DNA of 64,000 nt from Acinetobacter dispersus (GTDB taxonomy: Bacteria; Pseudomonadota; Gammaproteobacteria; Pseudomonadales; Moraxellaceae). Where the stretch lies: assembly GCF_009884975.1 (NCBI RefSeq), contig NZ_CP041970.1, forward strand, positions 1,860,001-1,924,000, written 5' to 3'. Shown in pieces: positions 16,023 through 27,071 of this stretch; within the stretch, counting starts at the first letter, position 1; every line of letters begins with the position of its first letter. Below the pieces are notes generated by a model that did no database searches, was not told where the DNA came from, and was given only the letters and a program-made list of their open reading frames with translations. Both the position numbers and the translations under genes were made by a program.

Positions 16023-18278
16023 TTAATATTTAAATTCGATACTTGCGACAACATTACGACCTGGTTCAGCCGCACGATCAATTAGGCTGGCCTGATTGGT
16101 ACCGTTAATTGTGCCTACAGCTGCGTAGTCCCAATAGGTTTTGTCAAAGATGTTATTAAAAGCGACATTGAGTTTGGCAAACTTTGTGACATTCCAATAG
16201 GCGGATAAATCAAATACGGTATAACCTGCCACACGTTGATATTGCGTATTTTCTTGATAAGAACTCACATCTTGTGTTGCAACTCTGCCACCGACAGCAG
16301 TTGCAGTCATGCCTAAGCCAAATACTTTATTAGGATCATCATAGGCAAAGGTTAAGCTGCCTTTTTCTGGCTGAACTGAATTGACGCCACTCTTCGCACC
16401 ATTTTTATTTTTTGCTGTTCCTTTGGTTTTTCCTGCAACCAATGCAAGACTAAAACCATCTGAGTTCGGAATAAACTGGCCTAAATCGATGCGAGTGGAT
16501 AATTCTCCCCCCCAGATTTGTGCATCAGCTAAATTTTCAGCACGGTAATAACCATTGGGATATTGCGGTGTTATACCGAGATTGGAGTAATCGATAAAAT
16601 CTTTATATTGAGTATAAAATCCGGTCAGATCAAACTTGATCCCATCAATCGAGGTATTTCTCAATCCAATCTCGAATGCATCACTGCTTTCTTTTTTCAA
16701 GTTCGAATTACCAATCACAATATAACTTGGATTACCCGGTGTCGTTTGATAAATCCCCCCCATTTCCGTTGGTGAAGGAATACGATTGCCTTTTGAATAT
16801 TTTAAATAGCTGTAATTGGTCGGACTAAACTGATAGCTTGCTGAAAAACTTGGAGAGACATAATTAAAGTCTTTGGCCTGCACATCATTATAAGTGGTAT
16901 TGTCTGGTCTAAATTCTTGACGTTCTAGACGTACCGATGGGGTTAAAGTTAGGTTTCGACCCAAGAGATCTAAGCGAATATCATCAGATACAAAAGCTGA
17001 ATAGCGTTTCAATTTGGAATCTAATAAATAAGCACCTTGGTAAAGTGACGGAAGTGACGCCCCATTACGCAGATCGATTTTGGTACTAGAGAACTCTTTC
17101 TGGTCTGCAGTAAGGCCATATTTGAGGGTATGATTTTTGATTGCTTTGCTTGCATCAATTTTTATACCTACATTTTTCTCTTTATATGTGGTAGAAAAAT
17201 CTCGTGCAACAGTCGCATTGTTCATAAATGAAGTATCAGTATCGTTATTAGATTCTTGATACCAGATTTTGCTATTCAACTTATCAAAAAGTAAGAAATC
17301 GTTTGGCTTATAAATATGTTGAATGCTGAATTGGGTGCGATCAATATCTTGGTGTTGCTGTGCGTCGCTCTTATAGTTAGTAAATAAATTCGCCGCAATC
17401 TCTTTGGTATCAGTCTTTTTCTTATAGTAATCCGCAGTGAAATTCAATTGATGCTGATCTGATAACGCCCATAAGATACGGGTTAAAACAGCATCAGAGT
17501 TCCAATCTGCTGGAAAAGCCTTAGTTTTAGAATTCGGTTTGGTTTCTTGTCCATCACGATGCGCATAAGCAACTAATGCCTTGAGATCATCGTTACCAAT
17601 CGCCCCTGTTACAGATGCCAACCAAGCCTGATCAGCAGAGCTATAGCCCGTTTTCAATGTACCCGCAATGGACTTACCGTCAACTAAGTAATCTTCTGGT
17701 GATTTATTTTTAAAAGAAACTCGACCACCAATACCATCGGTTGAAACATCTGTTGTACCAGAGACAATATCAACCGTGCTGAACATTTCAGGTTCGATAT
17801 AATCTCGCCCTGCTCCACGCTTGCCCATACTTTTCGGTGGAATATAAGTGCTGACTGTCGCATCGGCAAGATCAACACCATCAACATCTAGACCAATTCG
17901 GTTGGCATCAATACCACGAATGTTATAGCTACTTGTGCCAGTTCCGTCGAAAAATGTGCCACTCCCTGCCACTGAAAATGGTGCGTTAACCAGCGGTAAA
18001 TATTTCACAATACTGGCCATGTCGGTAACACCAGTTTTATCCATATTTTCACGATTAATGCTGGTACGAGATACAGGTGACTCGTTTTCATGTTCTGCGT
18101 AAACGGTAATGGTCGATAATGAGGTATAAGCTTTATCCTGTTTGCTCTCTTCCGCATAACTTCCCGAACTCACCCCTGCACTCATGAGTGCAATCAAACA
18201 TACAGACAAATAACGTGGTTTTAAAACAGTCATATCGGACTTGATTGGGCTATATAGCTCAACAGGATTACGATTCAT
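16023..18278 (-). CDS. TonB-dependent outer-membrane receptor, heme/hemoglobin-receptor type
   Basis: A 751-aa outer-membrane receptor. A signal region ends near YAEES, a TonB-box-like stretch STITVYAE follows, then a plug domain (about 60-200, with YNIRGIDANRIGLDVDGV) and a 22-strand barrel ending in the aromatic terminus SIEFKY. The plug motif and the later NSNLKKESSDAFEIGLR region fit the hemoglobin/transferrin/lactoferrin receptor group. An in-frame ATG at 18233 is an alternative start closer to the signal core. A strong Fur box 18 bp upstream indicates iron repression. The exact ligand (heme, hemoglobin or a siderophore) is not settled. Confidence 0.8.
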   Translation of the reverse strand: MNRNPVELYSPIKSDMTVLKPRYLSVCLIALMSAGVSSGSYAEESKQDKAYTSLSTITVYAEHENESPVSRTSINRENMDKTGVTDMASIVKYLPLVNAPFSVAGSGTFFDGTGTSSYNIRGIDANRIGLDVDGVDLADATVSTYIPPKSMGKRGAGRDYIEPEMFSTVDIVSGTTDVSTDGIGGRVSFKNKSPEDYLVDGKSIAGTLKTGYSSADQAWLASVTGAIGNDDLKALVAYAHRDGQETKPNSKTKAFPADWNSDAVLTRILWALSDQHQLNFTADYYKKKTDTKEIAANLFTNYKSDAQQHQDIDRTQFSIQHIYKPNDFLLFDKLNSKIWYQESNNDTDTSFMNNATVARDFSTTYKEKNVGIKIDASKAIKNHTLKYGLTADQKEFSSTKIDLRNGASLPSLYQGAYLLDSKLKRYSAFVSDDIRLDLLGRNLTLTPSVRLERQEFRPDNTTYNDVQAKDFNYVSPSFSASYQFSPTNYSYLKYSKGNRIPSPTEMGGIYQTTPGNPSYIVIGNSNLKKESSDAFEIGLRNTSIDGIKFDLTGFYTQYKDFIDYSNLGITPQYPNGYYRAENLADAQIWGGELSTRIDLGQFIPNSDGFSLALVAGKTKGTAKNKNGAKSGVNSVQPEKGSLTFAYDDPNKVFGLGMTATAVGGRVATQDVSSYQENTQYQRVAGYTVFDLSAYWNVTKFAKLNVAFNNIFDKTYWDYAAVGTINGTNQASLIDRAAEPGRNVVASIEFKY

Positions 18279-18295
18279 ACGGGAGCCTTTTAAAT

Positions 18296-18314
18296 GATAT
18301 TGATAATCATTAAA
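18296..18314. promoter_or_regulatory. Fur box upstream of the TonB receptor
   Basis: GATATTGATAATCATTAAA matches the 19-bp Fur consensus GATAATGATAATCATTATC at 16 of 19 positions. It is 18 bp before the start codon. A weaker hexamer array (GAATCATAATCAATTA) lies at about 18396-18411. Confidence 0.8.
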
Positions 18315-18743
18315 ACCGTGTGTTTTTACTTATTCACTCACCCCAAATTGTGATTGAAAGTAAGAATTACAAATATACACAGATTTAATAAATGCGAATC
18401 ATAATCAATTACATTTTTATTTACAATAATTTTGTTCGATCAGCCAGTTCATTAGGCTAAAAAAGACCTCAAAAGTGAAAAAAGGACCAAAAGATCTGTG
18501 TAAATTTGGGAAATATGTGCGGAACTAAATCGCGTCAATCTGTCAGCTATTTTGAAGAATCGAAATCTGTTTCAGTCTTTTCGAAGAGTGAAATGAGAAG
18601 CATCTATTTATCTACTAATTAAGAGATATTCAAGCATTGCTTTGCCTCATTATGATTATTTGATCATCAACTGAGCTCTATTCATCAGCTGAGATATCAC
18701 AAAAAATAAAGCCCTATGATTCATCAGAGAGCTTTAAAATCGA
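18315..18743. other. Intergenic stretch between TonB receptor and PAAR gene
   Basis: About 430 bp with no supported gene. It holds the secondary Fur-like site near 18400 and, at 18704-18733, a weak hairpin (AAAGCCCT with AGAGCTTT, one mismatch) that may end the T6SS minus-strand operon. Confidence 0.4.
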
Positions 18744-19007
18744 TTAGCCTCTTACAGCTAAATTCTGCTTTGGCAACAGCTTACAACCACACGACAATGC
18801 ATCATTCACTCTTGCCGCAGCTTTACCCATCACCTGCATATTTGGATCGCCAGCAATAATGGTAGCAACCGTTTTATGCTTAGGGCACGTTGCCTTATCT
18901 CCCACACAGGCAATCGGAATTCCTTCAATGAGAAAGCTACTGTTTCCAGTAATCACCTGCCCACCACCTGTTGTAGGACAACCAATCACAATATAAGGTG
19001 TTGCCAT
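18744..19007 (-). CDS. PAAR-domain T6SS spike-tip protein
   Basis: An 87-aa stand-alone PAAR protein that sharpens the VgrG spike. It covers the whole domain: GCPTTGGGQVITGNSSFLIEGIPIACVGD, the CPKHKTVATI segment, and GKAAARVNDALSCGCKLLP. The cysteine/histidine positions suit the zinc at the tip. It has no toxin extension, so it is a structural tip or carrier of separate effectors. It is the last gene of the minus-strand T6SS arm. No vgrG is present in the window. Confidence 0.92.
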   Translation of the reverse strand: MATPYIVIGCPTTGGGQVITGNSSFLIEGIPIACVGDKATCPKHKTVATIIAGDPNMQVMGKAAARVNDALSCGCKLLPKQNLAVRG

Positions 19008-19040
19008 AATCCTATCCCTCCGCTAAAAGTGCCTAAATAG

Positions 19041-19814
19041 TTAAAGCACTTCAAATTCAATTCGACGATTTTTCTTACGTCCATCTGCCGTTGTATTATC
19101 TGCAACAGGTTGACTTGAACCTTTACCTTCGGTACTTAAACGATCAGCCGCAATACTTTTACTAACTAAGTAATTTTGTACCGCTGCAGCACGTTGCTGA
19201 CTTAACACCGTATTCTTATTGGCATCACCAGAGCTATCGGTATGTCCAATAATTTTGACTTTCTTGCCACCAACTTTATTTAAAGCCACCGCCATTTCAT
19301 CCAGAATCTGTTGTCCTGCCGCGGTCAGAATGGCACTACCTGATTCAAACTCAATGATTCGATTTTTTAGTGCATCATCAATAATTTTTTGCTCAGCTTG
19401 ATTTACTGAAAGCTGTGCGTTAAAGCGATAAGGCTGTTGCACTAAAGATTGAAAACTGGTTGTAGTCGGTTGAATTTGGCTTGGATCAGTCATTTTCCCA
19501 GTTAAATCAACCTGAGTTCCTCTCACCTTTAACTGACCTTGTGAAATCTTTTTCAGATCTGGGGTAATGACACGAGTCACAGAATCACTCCAGCCATTCG
19601 GAGCTGAAACTGGACGAACCTGAATTTTATCGACCACTTGGTCTGCACCATAGACAGACTGCATCTTGGCCAAGATTGCCTGCTTACTCGCATCATTTGG
19701 AACAACACCTTCCACCACGATCGGTGCGGCGCTAGCAAGGTGGCTTTGGCCTAAAACAATTAAGCCAAACAGTAAACTTGCCCAGATAGATTTCGGATTA
19801 TTTCTCATATTCAT
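19041..19814 (-). CDS. tagN: T6SS-associated OmpA-family protein
   Basis: A 257-aa exported protein: signal peptide (~1-29, ending HLASA), a BON-like middle region ([16 protein letters not shown] to [11 protein letters not shown]), and a C-terminal OmpA peptidoglycan-binding domain (~150-255). That domain contains [27 protein letters not shown] and the terminal [13 protein letters not shown]. It probably anchors the membrane complex to peptidoglycan, a function built into TssL in other species but missing from the TssL here. The start overlaps the tagF stop (ATGA), showing coupling. The name tagN follows usage in Acinetobacter clusters and is less certain than the domain call. Confidence 0.82.
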   Translation of the reverse strand: MNMRNNPKSIWASLLFGLIVLGQSHLASAAPIVVEGVVPNDASKQAILAKMQSVYGADQVVDKIQVRPVSAPNGWSDSVTRVITPDLKKISQGQLKVRGTQVDLTGKMTDPSQIQPTTTSFQSLVQQPYRFNAQLSVNQAEQKIIDDALKNRIIEFESGSAILTAAGQQILDEMAVALNKVGGKKVKIIGHTDSSGDANKNTVLSQQRAAAVQNYLVSKSIAADRLSTEGKGSSQPVADNTTADGRKKNRRIEFEVL

Positions 19815-20770
19815 TCATCTAAAAAAGTTTGTCTGAACAGCTTTAAACCTTGATTGAGGCTTAACTGACGCTGACAAAGTGATTGTTCTAATGTTGCAAG
19901 ACCTGCATTCTGTTCAAGATAAGCATCAATCCATTGTGCTTGGATCAATGATACCCAATGTTCACTCTGCATGTTTTGGGTAAAGATATCGCTGAGTGCC
20001 ATGATGTCGGCACCTTGAAAACCGATAAATAGAATTGGCTCATCTCGATGTAAAATACCAATCAGAATTTCAGTATTGTTAATACCTAAGAATCGCCCGA
20101 TCATACCGACCCAAAAAGCCGCGATTTCATAACAGTACATATGATTATTAATGGGAAGGATCAACACTTTATTTAAACGGCTGGTGCCATTTTTTAAGAT
20201 CGGCTGTAGTAATAGCCCTAGACCAATCATACTTTGTGCAAGTTCATAGACATTGATTTTCATCAATTGTGCAAATGAGTGCATGGTATGGTTTTCATAG
20301 AAACCATTACATTCTGTTGCAGTGAATAGTTGCACCACATTCGGCAGGTTATTCAATTTCTCCAACATGATATTGGTATCTCGAATACTACGAAGTACCC
20401 GATTACGTTGGAATAAATCAACCAAAACCGACTTGTAGTAATACGGCGCTAATAACAGATTTTGATATGGCTGCTCCACTTCAAGTAATTGACTGAGCAC
20501 CATTGGAAATGCTCGACCAGAGCTATCTTGGCTGGCAATCAAGTTTGCTGCCAAAAACATCGACTCAGCAGGATTGGCAATAAAGAAATCCAATGCAGGT
20601 AAAGATTCATAACGCTGCTTAAAATCTGGTGCACGCATGGCATGCTCAAGTGCTTCTGTAATCCACTGATCAAGTACCTGAATTAATGCATACTGCCCTT
20701 TGGATTTTAGAAAGTCACCACGTGCGGGTGTCTTTCCATAATACAAAGGTGTCGTTTTTACTTGCTGCAT
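19811..20770 (-). CDS. tagF: T6SS protein TagF
   Basis: A 319-aa TagF-family protein, opening with [20 protein letters not shown], the family N-terminal signature. The ATG at 20770 is chosen because AGGAGGGG lies just upstream; the longer open frame to 20869 would overlap tssM and has no family sequence. TagF represses T6SS assembly post-translationally in species that carry Fha and PpkA/PppA. None of those partners is visible here, so its target in this system may differ. Confidence 0.9.
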   Translation of the reverse strand: MQQVKTTPLYYGKTPARGDFLKSKGQYALIQVLDQWITEALEHAMRAPDFKQRYESLPALDFFIANPAESMFLAANLIASQDSSGRAFPMVLSQLLEVEQPYQNLLLAPYYYKSVLVDLFQRNRVLRSIRDTNIMLEKLNNLPNVVQLFTATECNGFYENHTMHSFAQLMKINVYELAQSMIGLGLLLQPILKNGTSRLNKVLILPINNHMYCYEIAAFWVGMIGRFLGINNTEILIGILHRDEPILFIGFQGADIMALSDIFTQNMQSEHWVSLIQAQWIDAYLEQNAGLATLEQSLCQRQLSLNQGLKLFRQTFLDE

Positions 20771-20807
20771 CCAAGCCCCTCCTGCTGTTCCGTGATTATC
20801 CCTAACA

Positions 20808-23800
20808 TTACGGTGTTGCTCCTTGAGCAGGTGCTGTTGGCTGTGGTTGAGGTGCAGCAGCTGCCGCACCCGCAGGCATTGCTTGAGCTGAGACTACACG
20901 TACTGCCTTCTCAGTCACCACTTTATCCACCAACTGTAAACCTGAATAACCACGGCTTGAACCAATATTGCCAGAGCTATTACCACTGATTAATCTGAAA
21001 TTCACTTTCAATGCTAAAGATGGTTCAGTTTTGCTGGTCCACGTCATTTCAAAGCTACCATTTTGTTCTTTGCGTTGTGCTGCATCGATTAAACGGTTGA
21101 TACCATACTCACCTGGCTCTTCAAAAATCGTATGGGTTTTACCTTCCAAGTCCACTGCGGTAATACGCGCGCCCGGAATTGCACCTTGGTTCGGCCATAC
21201 GAAGTTCACCCATTGCTGAATGCCGTTTTCAAACACCATACGTTGACCATCAATATCAATGGTGTATGACAAGTATTGTGGATTCGGTAATGGGTAGAAC
21301 TGGAAGTTTGATTGATTAGATACAGGTGCAGCCGCAGGCTGATCTAGACTGCCTGTCGCCATGCCATTGATTGGTGCTACGTATTGCTGAAATGCCATCA
21401 CAAATTGTGGATTTAAGCTAATACCTAAGTCTTTCCACGTCTTCGAAGTCAAGACATAACCACGGCGGATCACAAATGGATCTAAAGCTTCTTTTACAAA
21501 ACGTGCAATGCTACCGGTCTCACCAAAGATTTGACCAATTTCACTACTGGTTGCCTGTAAAGTTACACTCGAATTAAATGGATATTTTTGACTTAAATTG
21601 GTTTTAAATGGTTGATACGCTTGGATTCCCCACAACTTATTCAACTCATCTTGGGTTGGCACAATCAAGCTTGCAAAAGACTGAGTTAATGGTGTCATCA
21701 ACAGTTTTTGTAATACTTGTTGATCTGTATCCTTGAGACCCACCATCATTTTTTCATCAACATATTTCTGTGTAAGGTTAAACACAGATGTTTGATCATT
21801 AATGGTTTGTTTCACCAAGGCCATCGCACTTGGGCCAATCTCGCCCGCTGTTTTGAGATCATTGAACTTACTACGCACTTGCGCAAGGTTGTTCATATAC
21901 TCATCAAATAATGACTTATCCTGTAAATCATCACGCTTACGCACCAACTGATAGAACATTTGATATTCTTGTGAAATCGCACCTTGTGCTTTATTCACCG
22001 CCTGAGCTGCTGCTTTGTCATCTGAATTATTCAAGACTTTACGTTTAAACCACGCCACAAAGCCTTTTTCAGGTACTGCAAGTTCAGCCTGTACAATTGG
22101 ATTGTCCCAGTTGGTTTCGATCGCAATGCGCTGTAATAAAGTACGGATTGGTGAGTTTTGTGGCTCGCCTAAAACATCGATACTTTTCACTTGCTGAGCA
22201 AACTGATCCGCTTTGGCATAATAAATACCATTCAGGAACTTTTTCCATTCTGCTACATATTCTTGCTTATACAGCGCCACCAACTGCTTACGGATTTGTT
22301 CAGGGCTACCTGAGAAAGTAAGGTCATCAGATTGACGACTATTCAGTACCCAATCTTTACTGTCCGTTGGTTTATTCGCTGCCTCTTCAATCGCTTTCTC
22401 TACATACTCATCCCAAGCTTTTTGTGTAAACACACCTGGTAAAGCATAACTACCAAGAACAATACTGCGGTTTTGTTCACCCACAATTTGTCCAACCGTT
22501 ACCGCAGGGAAGCGTACTGCTGCACGCATCTTAATTTCGTTATACACACGATCACGCGCAGGCATACCGCGAATTACAGACAGTAAAACTTGGCGGGTTT
22601 GATCAACCACTTGTGCATCAGTTTCTAATACAGGGAAACCTTCTTGATTCGCCAGAGTCATGGCATAAGAAAGAATCTTCTCTGCATCCTGAATCATTTC
22701 ACCACGTGGCATTTGTCCACGATTGGCATCTAACCAAGAACGCCAGAAACGTGAAACTTGATCACTTAAATGACTGGTATCCATATATTCATGATTACTC
22801 ATCATTAAGTAGGCTTTCAGTGCGTTATAAGCATCTTGCGGATTCGCATCTGACGGTTCTAAATATTGCTGAGTCTTGGCAACTTGCTTGATCTCTACAT
22901 TGACATGATTGGCTTTTAAAGTCGCTTCATTATTTTTGACGCGTTGTAGATATTGCGCAATATTTTGTTGTGTTGGGGTCAAGACAATCTGTTTAATGCC
23001 TTTGAGGTATTCCGCTTTTAAGCTTTCACGTAATTGATTGCCTTGGTAGAGGCCAAAACTGAATTTTAATGGACGGTTTTCATCAAACTCATCCAGCTGC
23101 TGTAAACGTTCTTGTAAAATCAACAGTGCTTCAAGTTGAGTTGATAATTGTTGACCTGAAGATTTCTCTAAATGAACGACTTTATCTAAGTCAGCTTGAA
23201 CATCCGCAATCAATTGCTGGTTGTTACGATATGACCAAACCCATACACCGAGTACCAAAGAAACGCCCACCAAAGCGGCAATAAAAGCGATATAACGCTG
23301 ACGCTTTTTCGCAGGATTGATATGTTGCTTCACAAGGTCCTTATCTCGCAAAATCACATTGGAGAATAGACCTTGGAGGAAATAACCATGATTGGGTGCA
23401 ATCGATTGTGCAGTGCCTTCTTGTCCATTGCCTTGGATTTGCTGGAGTTGAAATTCTTGGGCAATGTTTTCTGTCATCGGGCTTTCAATCACACCCTCTT
23501 GCAAAGCACTGGTAAAATAGAAACCACGGAAAATAGGTTGGAACTGGTATGGATTATCTTCAAATAAAGTACCAACAAAACTTTTTAGTGCTGGTTTGAG
23601 TGTTTTAAATTCCAATGGGAAAGTCATGACACTCGGAGAAATATTTTGCGAGTGGCGACGACTTAAATGCGTAGTACTGACGCTCTTTAAACCATCATAA
23701 AGAATGCTGTAATGTTTTTCGAATAATTCCACTGCATTCTGAGACGAGTTCTGCTCATAAGGTAAGGTTGCACCCCACGCCTGATTATATTCTTGCGACT

Positions 23801-24623
23801 CATAGCAATCAAAAAACTCAGTAAAACCTGCAATCAAGTCCATTTTAGAAAAGACCAAATAAACAGGAACCACGACCTCAAGCTTTTCAGTTAAGTCCTG
23901 AATTCGAGCGCGCAGATTTTTGGCTAATTTTATTGAATTCTCAGGGCTCTGGCTGATCAATTCGGCAATACTGACGATCAGCACCAAGCCATTGACAGGG
24001 GCTTTCGAGCGGTTTTTCTTTAGAATATTTAAAAAGCCCAACCATTCAGAATGATCTTCTGAATAAACCGAATAACGGCCTGCAGTATCTAGTAAAATCC
24101 CTTCTGTAGAAAAGAACCAATCACAGTTACGTGTACCACTTAAGCCCGCTGAAACCATTTTTTGATGGGTTTCTTCAAATGGAAACTTCAAACCAGAATT
24201 ATAAATTGCAGAGCTCTTCCCAGCTGCGGGATTACCAATCACCATATACCATGGTAATTCGTATAAGGCTGCATTGCCTTTTTTATCTCCCAATTTAGAT
24301 TTACGAATCAGTTGAATCGACTCTTTCATCTGTTGCTGGATTAACTGTAATTCGGCTTTATCTTTGTGTTGACCATATTCAGCTTGGCTGTCTTGCTCAA
24401 TCGCATTGGCAAGTTCTTCACCTTGTTCCGCATGGCGTTTTCTTTGAATCAGCCAATAAATGCCGTAGACAATTAAGCCCAAAGCATAGGTTGCTGCCAA
24501 TGCCCAAAAGATATGACGTGGAATGGACGAATATGAAGAAATCAGTGCCACGAATAAAGACAAAGCAATAATTGCTTTAGGATTCGTGATGTACTGCCAA
24601 AGATAACCTAAAATGATATACAT
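20808..24623 (-). CDS. tssM: T6SS membrane-complex protein TssM (IcmF)
   Basis: A 1271-aa inner-membrane protein. Two membrane segments lie near residues 16-30 and 38-58, and a Walker [10 protein letters not shown] at 130-138 marks the cytoplasmic NTPase-like domain (with LDTAGRY further on). A third membrane segment follows near 445 ([17 protein letters not shown]), then a long periplasmic part ending in an Ala/Pro/Gln-rich tail. It spans the envelope with TssL. No TssJ lipoprotein gene is seen, so the outer-membrane partner is unclear. It is 37 bp before tagF and 28 bp after the 474-aa unknown gene. Confidence 0.95.
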   Translation of the reverse strand: MYIILGYLWQYITNPKAIIALSLFVALISSYSSIPRHIFWALAATYALGLIVYGIYWLIQRKRHAEQGEELANAIEQDSQAEYGQHKDKAELQLIQQQMKESIQLIRKSKLGDKKGNAALYELPWYMVIGNPAAGKSSAIYNSGLKFPFEETHQKMVSAGLSGTRNCDWFFSTEGILLDTAGRYSVYSEDHSEWLGFLNILKKNRSKAPVNGLVLIVSIAELISQSPENSIKLAKNLRARIQDLTEKLEVVVPVYLVFSKMDLIAGFTEFFDCYESQEYNQAWGATLPYEQNSSQNAVELFEKHYSILYDGLKSVSTTHLSRRHSQNISPSVMTFPLEFKTLKPALKSFVGTLFEDNPYQFQPIFRGFYFTSALQEGVIESPMTENIAQEFQLQQIQGNGQEGTAQSIAPNHGYFLQGLFSNVILRDKDLVKQHINPAKKRQRYIAFIAALVGVSLVLGVWVWSYRNNQQLIADVQADLDKVVHLEKSSGQQLSTQLEALLILQERLQQLDEFDENRPLKFSFGLYQGNQLRESLKAEYLKGIKQIVLTPTQQNIAQYLQRVKNNEATLKANHVNVEIKQVAKTQQYLEPSDANPQDAYNALKAYLMMSNHEYMDTSHLSDQVSRFWRSWLDANRGQMPRGEMIQDAEKILSYAMTLANQEGFPVLETDAQVVDQTRQVLLSVIRGMPARDRVYNEIKMRAAVRFPAVTVGQIVGEQNRSIVLGSYALPGVFTQKAWDEYVEKAIEEAANKPTDSKDWVLNSRQSDDLTFSGSPEQIRKQLVALYKQEYVAEWKKFLNGIYYAKADQFAQQVKSIDVLGEPQNSPIRTLLQRIAIETNWDNPIVQAELAVPEKGFVAWFKRKVLNNSDDKAAAQAVNKAQGAISQEYQMFYQLVRKRDDLQDKSLFDEYMNNLAQVRSKFNDLKTAGEIGPSAMALVKQTINDQTSVFNLTQKYVDEKMMVGLKDTDQQVLQKLLMTPLTQSFASLIVPTQDELNKLWGIQAYQPFKTNLSQKYPFNSSVTLQATSSEIGQIFGETGSIARFVKEALDPFVIRRGYVLTSKTWKDLGISLNPQFVMAFQQYVAPINGMATGSLDQPAAAPVSNQSNFQFYPLPNPQYLSYTIDIDGQRMVFENGIQQWVNFVWPNQGAIPGARITAVDLEGKTHTIFEEPGEYGINRLIDAAQRKEQNGSFEMTWTSKTEPSLALKVNFRLISGNSSGNIGSSRGYSGLQLVDKVVTEKAVRVVSAQAMPAGAAAAAPQPQPTAPAQGATP

Positions 24624-24651
24624 TGAGTTCTCGAATTCTTAATAAAGTTAA

Positions 24652-26076
24652 TCAATTAGCAATTGCTACGCTGTCCTGATCTAGTTCGACCTCAGGAAAA
24701 GCTTGAATAAATGCTTGTAAATTTTGTCCATAAACAAAGGCAACTTGCTGCTCAGAAAGATGTGCCCCCAACATCAATCCAAAAAGTTTTGCCACGTTTT
24801 GGGTGTGTCCAAAAATCGGTTTACAATATAAATAATGGTGTGGTTCGACTGGGCTTTGGGTAAAGAACCGCTCTAACTTTTTCACAACTTTAATGTCTGC
24901 GCCATCTTCAACAACCAGAACAAAAGGGTCTTCCGCTTGATATTGTGGTAAGTCCGTAATCTTTAATTCTTGGAATATCTGATTTAAATTATTTTGATTT
25001 AATACCAGATTAAAGGTCTTTTCTGGCTGCAACTGCTCCAGTTGAACATCTGGATGCGCCAAACAACTACTGCTAATAAATTCAGCAGGAATATATGCGC
25101 TGGCTCCCCAAGACTTTTCATCAATAATGTCTTGATCAATTTCTGAATCACTGGCAAGGATGAGTGAAATTTCATGTGGTTGATTCTGAATCCGTTCAAA
25201 TAATTCAACCAAATGCTGCTCTGTCGATGCTGCACTAAGATAATGATATTCAATATGAAATTTTTGCAGAATGATGCCTAAATCATAAAAAATGCTTTGG
25301 AGTGCTTCATTACTACTCGCATCATTCCAGGTATGCACCACATCCTCAGACAATAGGATATGTAGATTCAGCTTGTCTAAACGATAAACCTGTTCAACCT
25401 GAATCGCGTCACCATCCTCTGCTCCCGAAAGACTTGGATCAATCCAAGCTGGGTGCATCCGATATTCATGCAGATTTTGACTTTCATAAAACAAACTAGA
25501 CTGCTTTAAGTGGTCAGAAATCGAAACTAAAAGTTCCGTATGCTGTTCAAGTTGATGATGAATCAATGCCATGATGCGCTGCTGTCGTATAGGTAGAAAC
25601 TGCAGCGCCTCCTCATCCTCACTTTCAACTTGCGGATCTAAGGCTTCAATTCGATAAGAAAGGATAGGAACGCCATGAAAGTTCACCAAATGTTGATCTA
25701 ACTGTGGACTACTAAACTGTTTAATGCCCTCAATAATTGAATCATTTTCACCTAAAGCACTATAGGCACTCGCTGCATATAAATTTAATTTTAACCATTT
25801 ACTCTCTTGAGCAATCTCTTCAGTTTCAGTTGATCCGCCTTCCTGACTTTGCGCAGCCAGTATGGCTTGTTGCTTTTTCTCTTTATGATGTTGATACGCC
25901 TTATAGATCAACCAAGGCGAAAGCAAAACCAAAGTAATCGCAACAGGTAGAATCAGGAAATAGTTAATCAGATCAGCAGATTCAGGCTGATATTGAATAT
26001 CTCGCCAATAATAGATAACAATCAATCCAACCAAAATAAAACAGCTGATTAAGGTCGCTAAAATTTTCTTTATCAT
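24652..26076 (-). CDS. Unknown T6SS-cluster membrane protein
   Basis: A 474-aa protein I do not recognise beyond its T6SS context. Two membrane segments lie at the N-terminus (residues ~5-23, ILATLISCFILVGLIVIYY, and ~40-62, around YFLILPVAITLVLLSPW). A charged linker (KEKKQQ, STETEEIAQES) and about 400 residues of soluble, mostly acidic sequence follow, probably cytoplasmic. No Walker, zinc or catalytic motif was found. Its start overlaps the tssG stop and tssM follows after 28 bp, so it is made together with baseplate and membrane-complex subunits. A role joining the two is a reasonable guess. Confidence 0.8.
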   Translation of the reverse strand: MIKKILATLISCFILVGLIVIYYWRDIQYQPESADLINYFLILPVAITLVLLSPWLIYKAYQHHKEKKQQAILAAQSQEGGSTETEEIAQESKWLKLNLYAASAYSALGENDSIIEGIKQFSSPQLDQHLVNFHGVPILSYRIEALDPQVESEDEEALQFLPIRQQRIMALIHHQLEQHTELLVSISDHLKQSSLFYESQNLHEYRMHPAWIDPSLSGAEDGDAIQVEQVYRLDKLNLHILLSEDVVHTWNDASSNEALQSIFYDLGIILQKFHIEYHYLSAASTEQHLVELFERIQNQPHEISLILASDSEIDQDIIDEKSWGASAYIPAEFISSSCLAHPDVQLEQLQPEKTFNLVLNQNNLNQIFQELKITDLPQYQAEDPFVLVVEDGADIKVVKKLERFFTQSPVEPHHYLYCKPIFGHTQNVAKLFGLMLGAHLSEQQVAFVYGQNLQAFIQAFPEVELDQDSVAIAN

Positions 26077-27071
26077 TATGCGGCTCCTAAAAGTGCATAA
26101 CGAGTTTCGCTGTTATGTTGTAATTGTGCCGACGGCATTAAAAATGCGCCCTGCCCCAGACCGATTTCATGTCCTGAGTCCAAGCGAATTGGAGCAACTT
26201 CACTCTTGTCTAAAATCAAACGTACATCAATAAATAGCGTTGGACTGCACCATGTTTGGATTAAATGCTTTAACTTTTTATTCAAAGGCTGATCAGGTAA
26301 AAAAGCTAAATACTGCTCACGACATAACGGCCCGATTTGAATTTCGATTTTTCCATCAATTTGCTGAACGGTATCACCACAAAAGGTATTCACCCCAAGT
26401 AAGCTCGGATTATTTCCACCCAAACTGGTCTTTTGTTCATCGCCCAGTTTAAATTTTTCTTTTACAAATTCCTGAATCTGTACCTCTTCATTGAATACAC
26501 AAGACAACACTGTTTTTAATGCATGTGCAGTATTATTTTGTCCCTGCATCAAACCAGAAAATTCTGCAAAATATTCATCTAAATCATGCTGTTCATGCTG
26601 AGCACGAACATAACCATTTAAGGCATGCAAAATATCTAGGTAATGATTATCTTGTTCGATTTCATAACGCACAGCTAGATTATAAGTCAAACTGGCATCG
26701 ACATATTTAGCTGTGAGCTTATGATTAAACAAGCCTAGAAACTCTTTAATCTCAAGTCGTTGCTGACGTGTGCTTTGTTTTAATTTATTGGTATAGGTAT
26801 AAGGAAGTGCACCTTGTGTGCCTGTTAAACCCACAACCAAATTGGTCAAATGAATCCGCTGATCTTCATAGCTCAGTTCTTCAATCTCGGTCGCGGGGAA
26901 ACTTAAACTAAATGAGGTGCCAAATTTAAAATCGTCAGACCAATCCTGTTGCTGCGTAACTTCTGATTGATGTCGCAACAATCGTGTCGATTGAACAAAC
27001 TCAAACGAGCCTGATTTTTTAAAAACTTGATCGACTACAGAAGAGTCTTGCCACCAACGTTCTGCACGCAT
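26076..27071 (-). CDS. tssG: T6SS baseplate protein TssG
   Basis: A 331-aa TssG (VasB/ImpH) family protein. The N-terminal FEFVQSTRLLRH, the central FPATEIEEL and LTGTQGALPYTYT segments, and LGVNTFCGDTVQQIDGKIEIQIGPL are family hallmarks. With TssE, TssF and TssK it forms the baseplate wedge. The gene overlaps tssF by 37 bp upstream and shares bases with the next gene, the usual tight packing of tssF-tssG. Confidence 0.93.
   Translation of the reverse strand: MRAERWWQDSSVVDQVFKKSGSFEFVQSTRLLRHQSEVTQQQDWSDDFKFGTSFSLSFPATEIEELSYEDQRIHLTNLVVGLTGTQGALPYTYTNKLKQSTRQQRLEIKEFLGLFNHKLTAKYVDASLTYNLAVRYEIEQDNHYLDILHALNGYVRAQHEQHDLDEYFAEFSGLMQGQNNTAHALKTVLSCVFNEEVQIQEFVKEKFKLGDEQKTSLGGNNPSLLGVNTFCGDTVQQIDGKIEIQIGPLCREQYLAFLPDQPLNKKLKHLIQTWCSPTLFIDVRLILDKSEVAPIRLDSGHEIGLGQGAFLMPSAQLQHNSETRYALLGAA

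Noticed and set aside
20771..20869. N-terminal extension of TagF into tssM
   Set aside because: No family sequence in the extension, while ATG 20770 has AGGAGGGG directly upstream.
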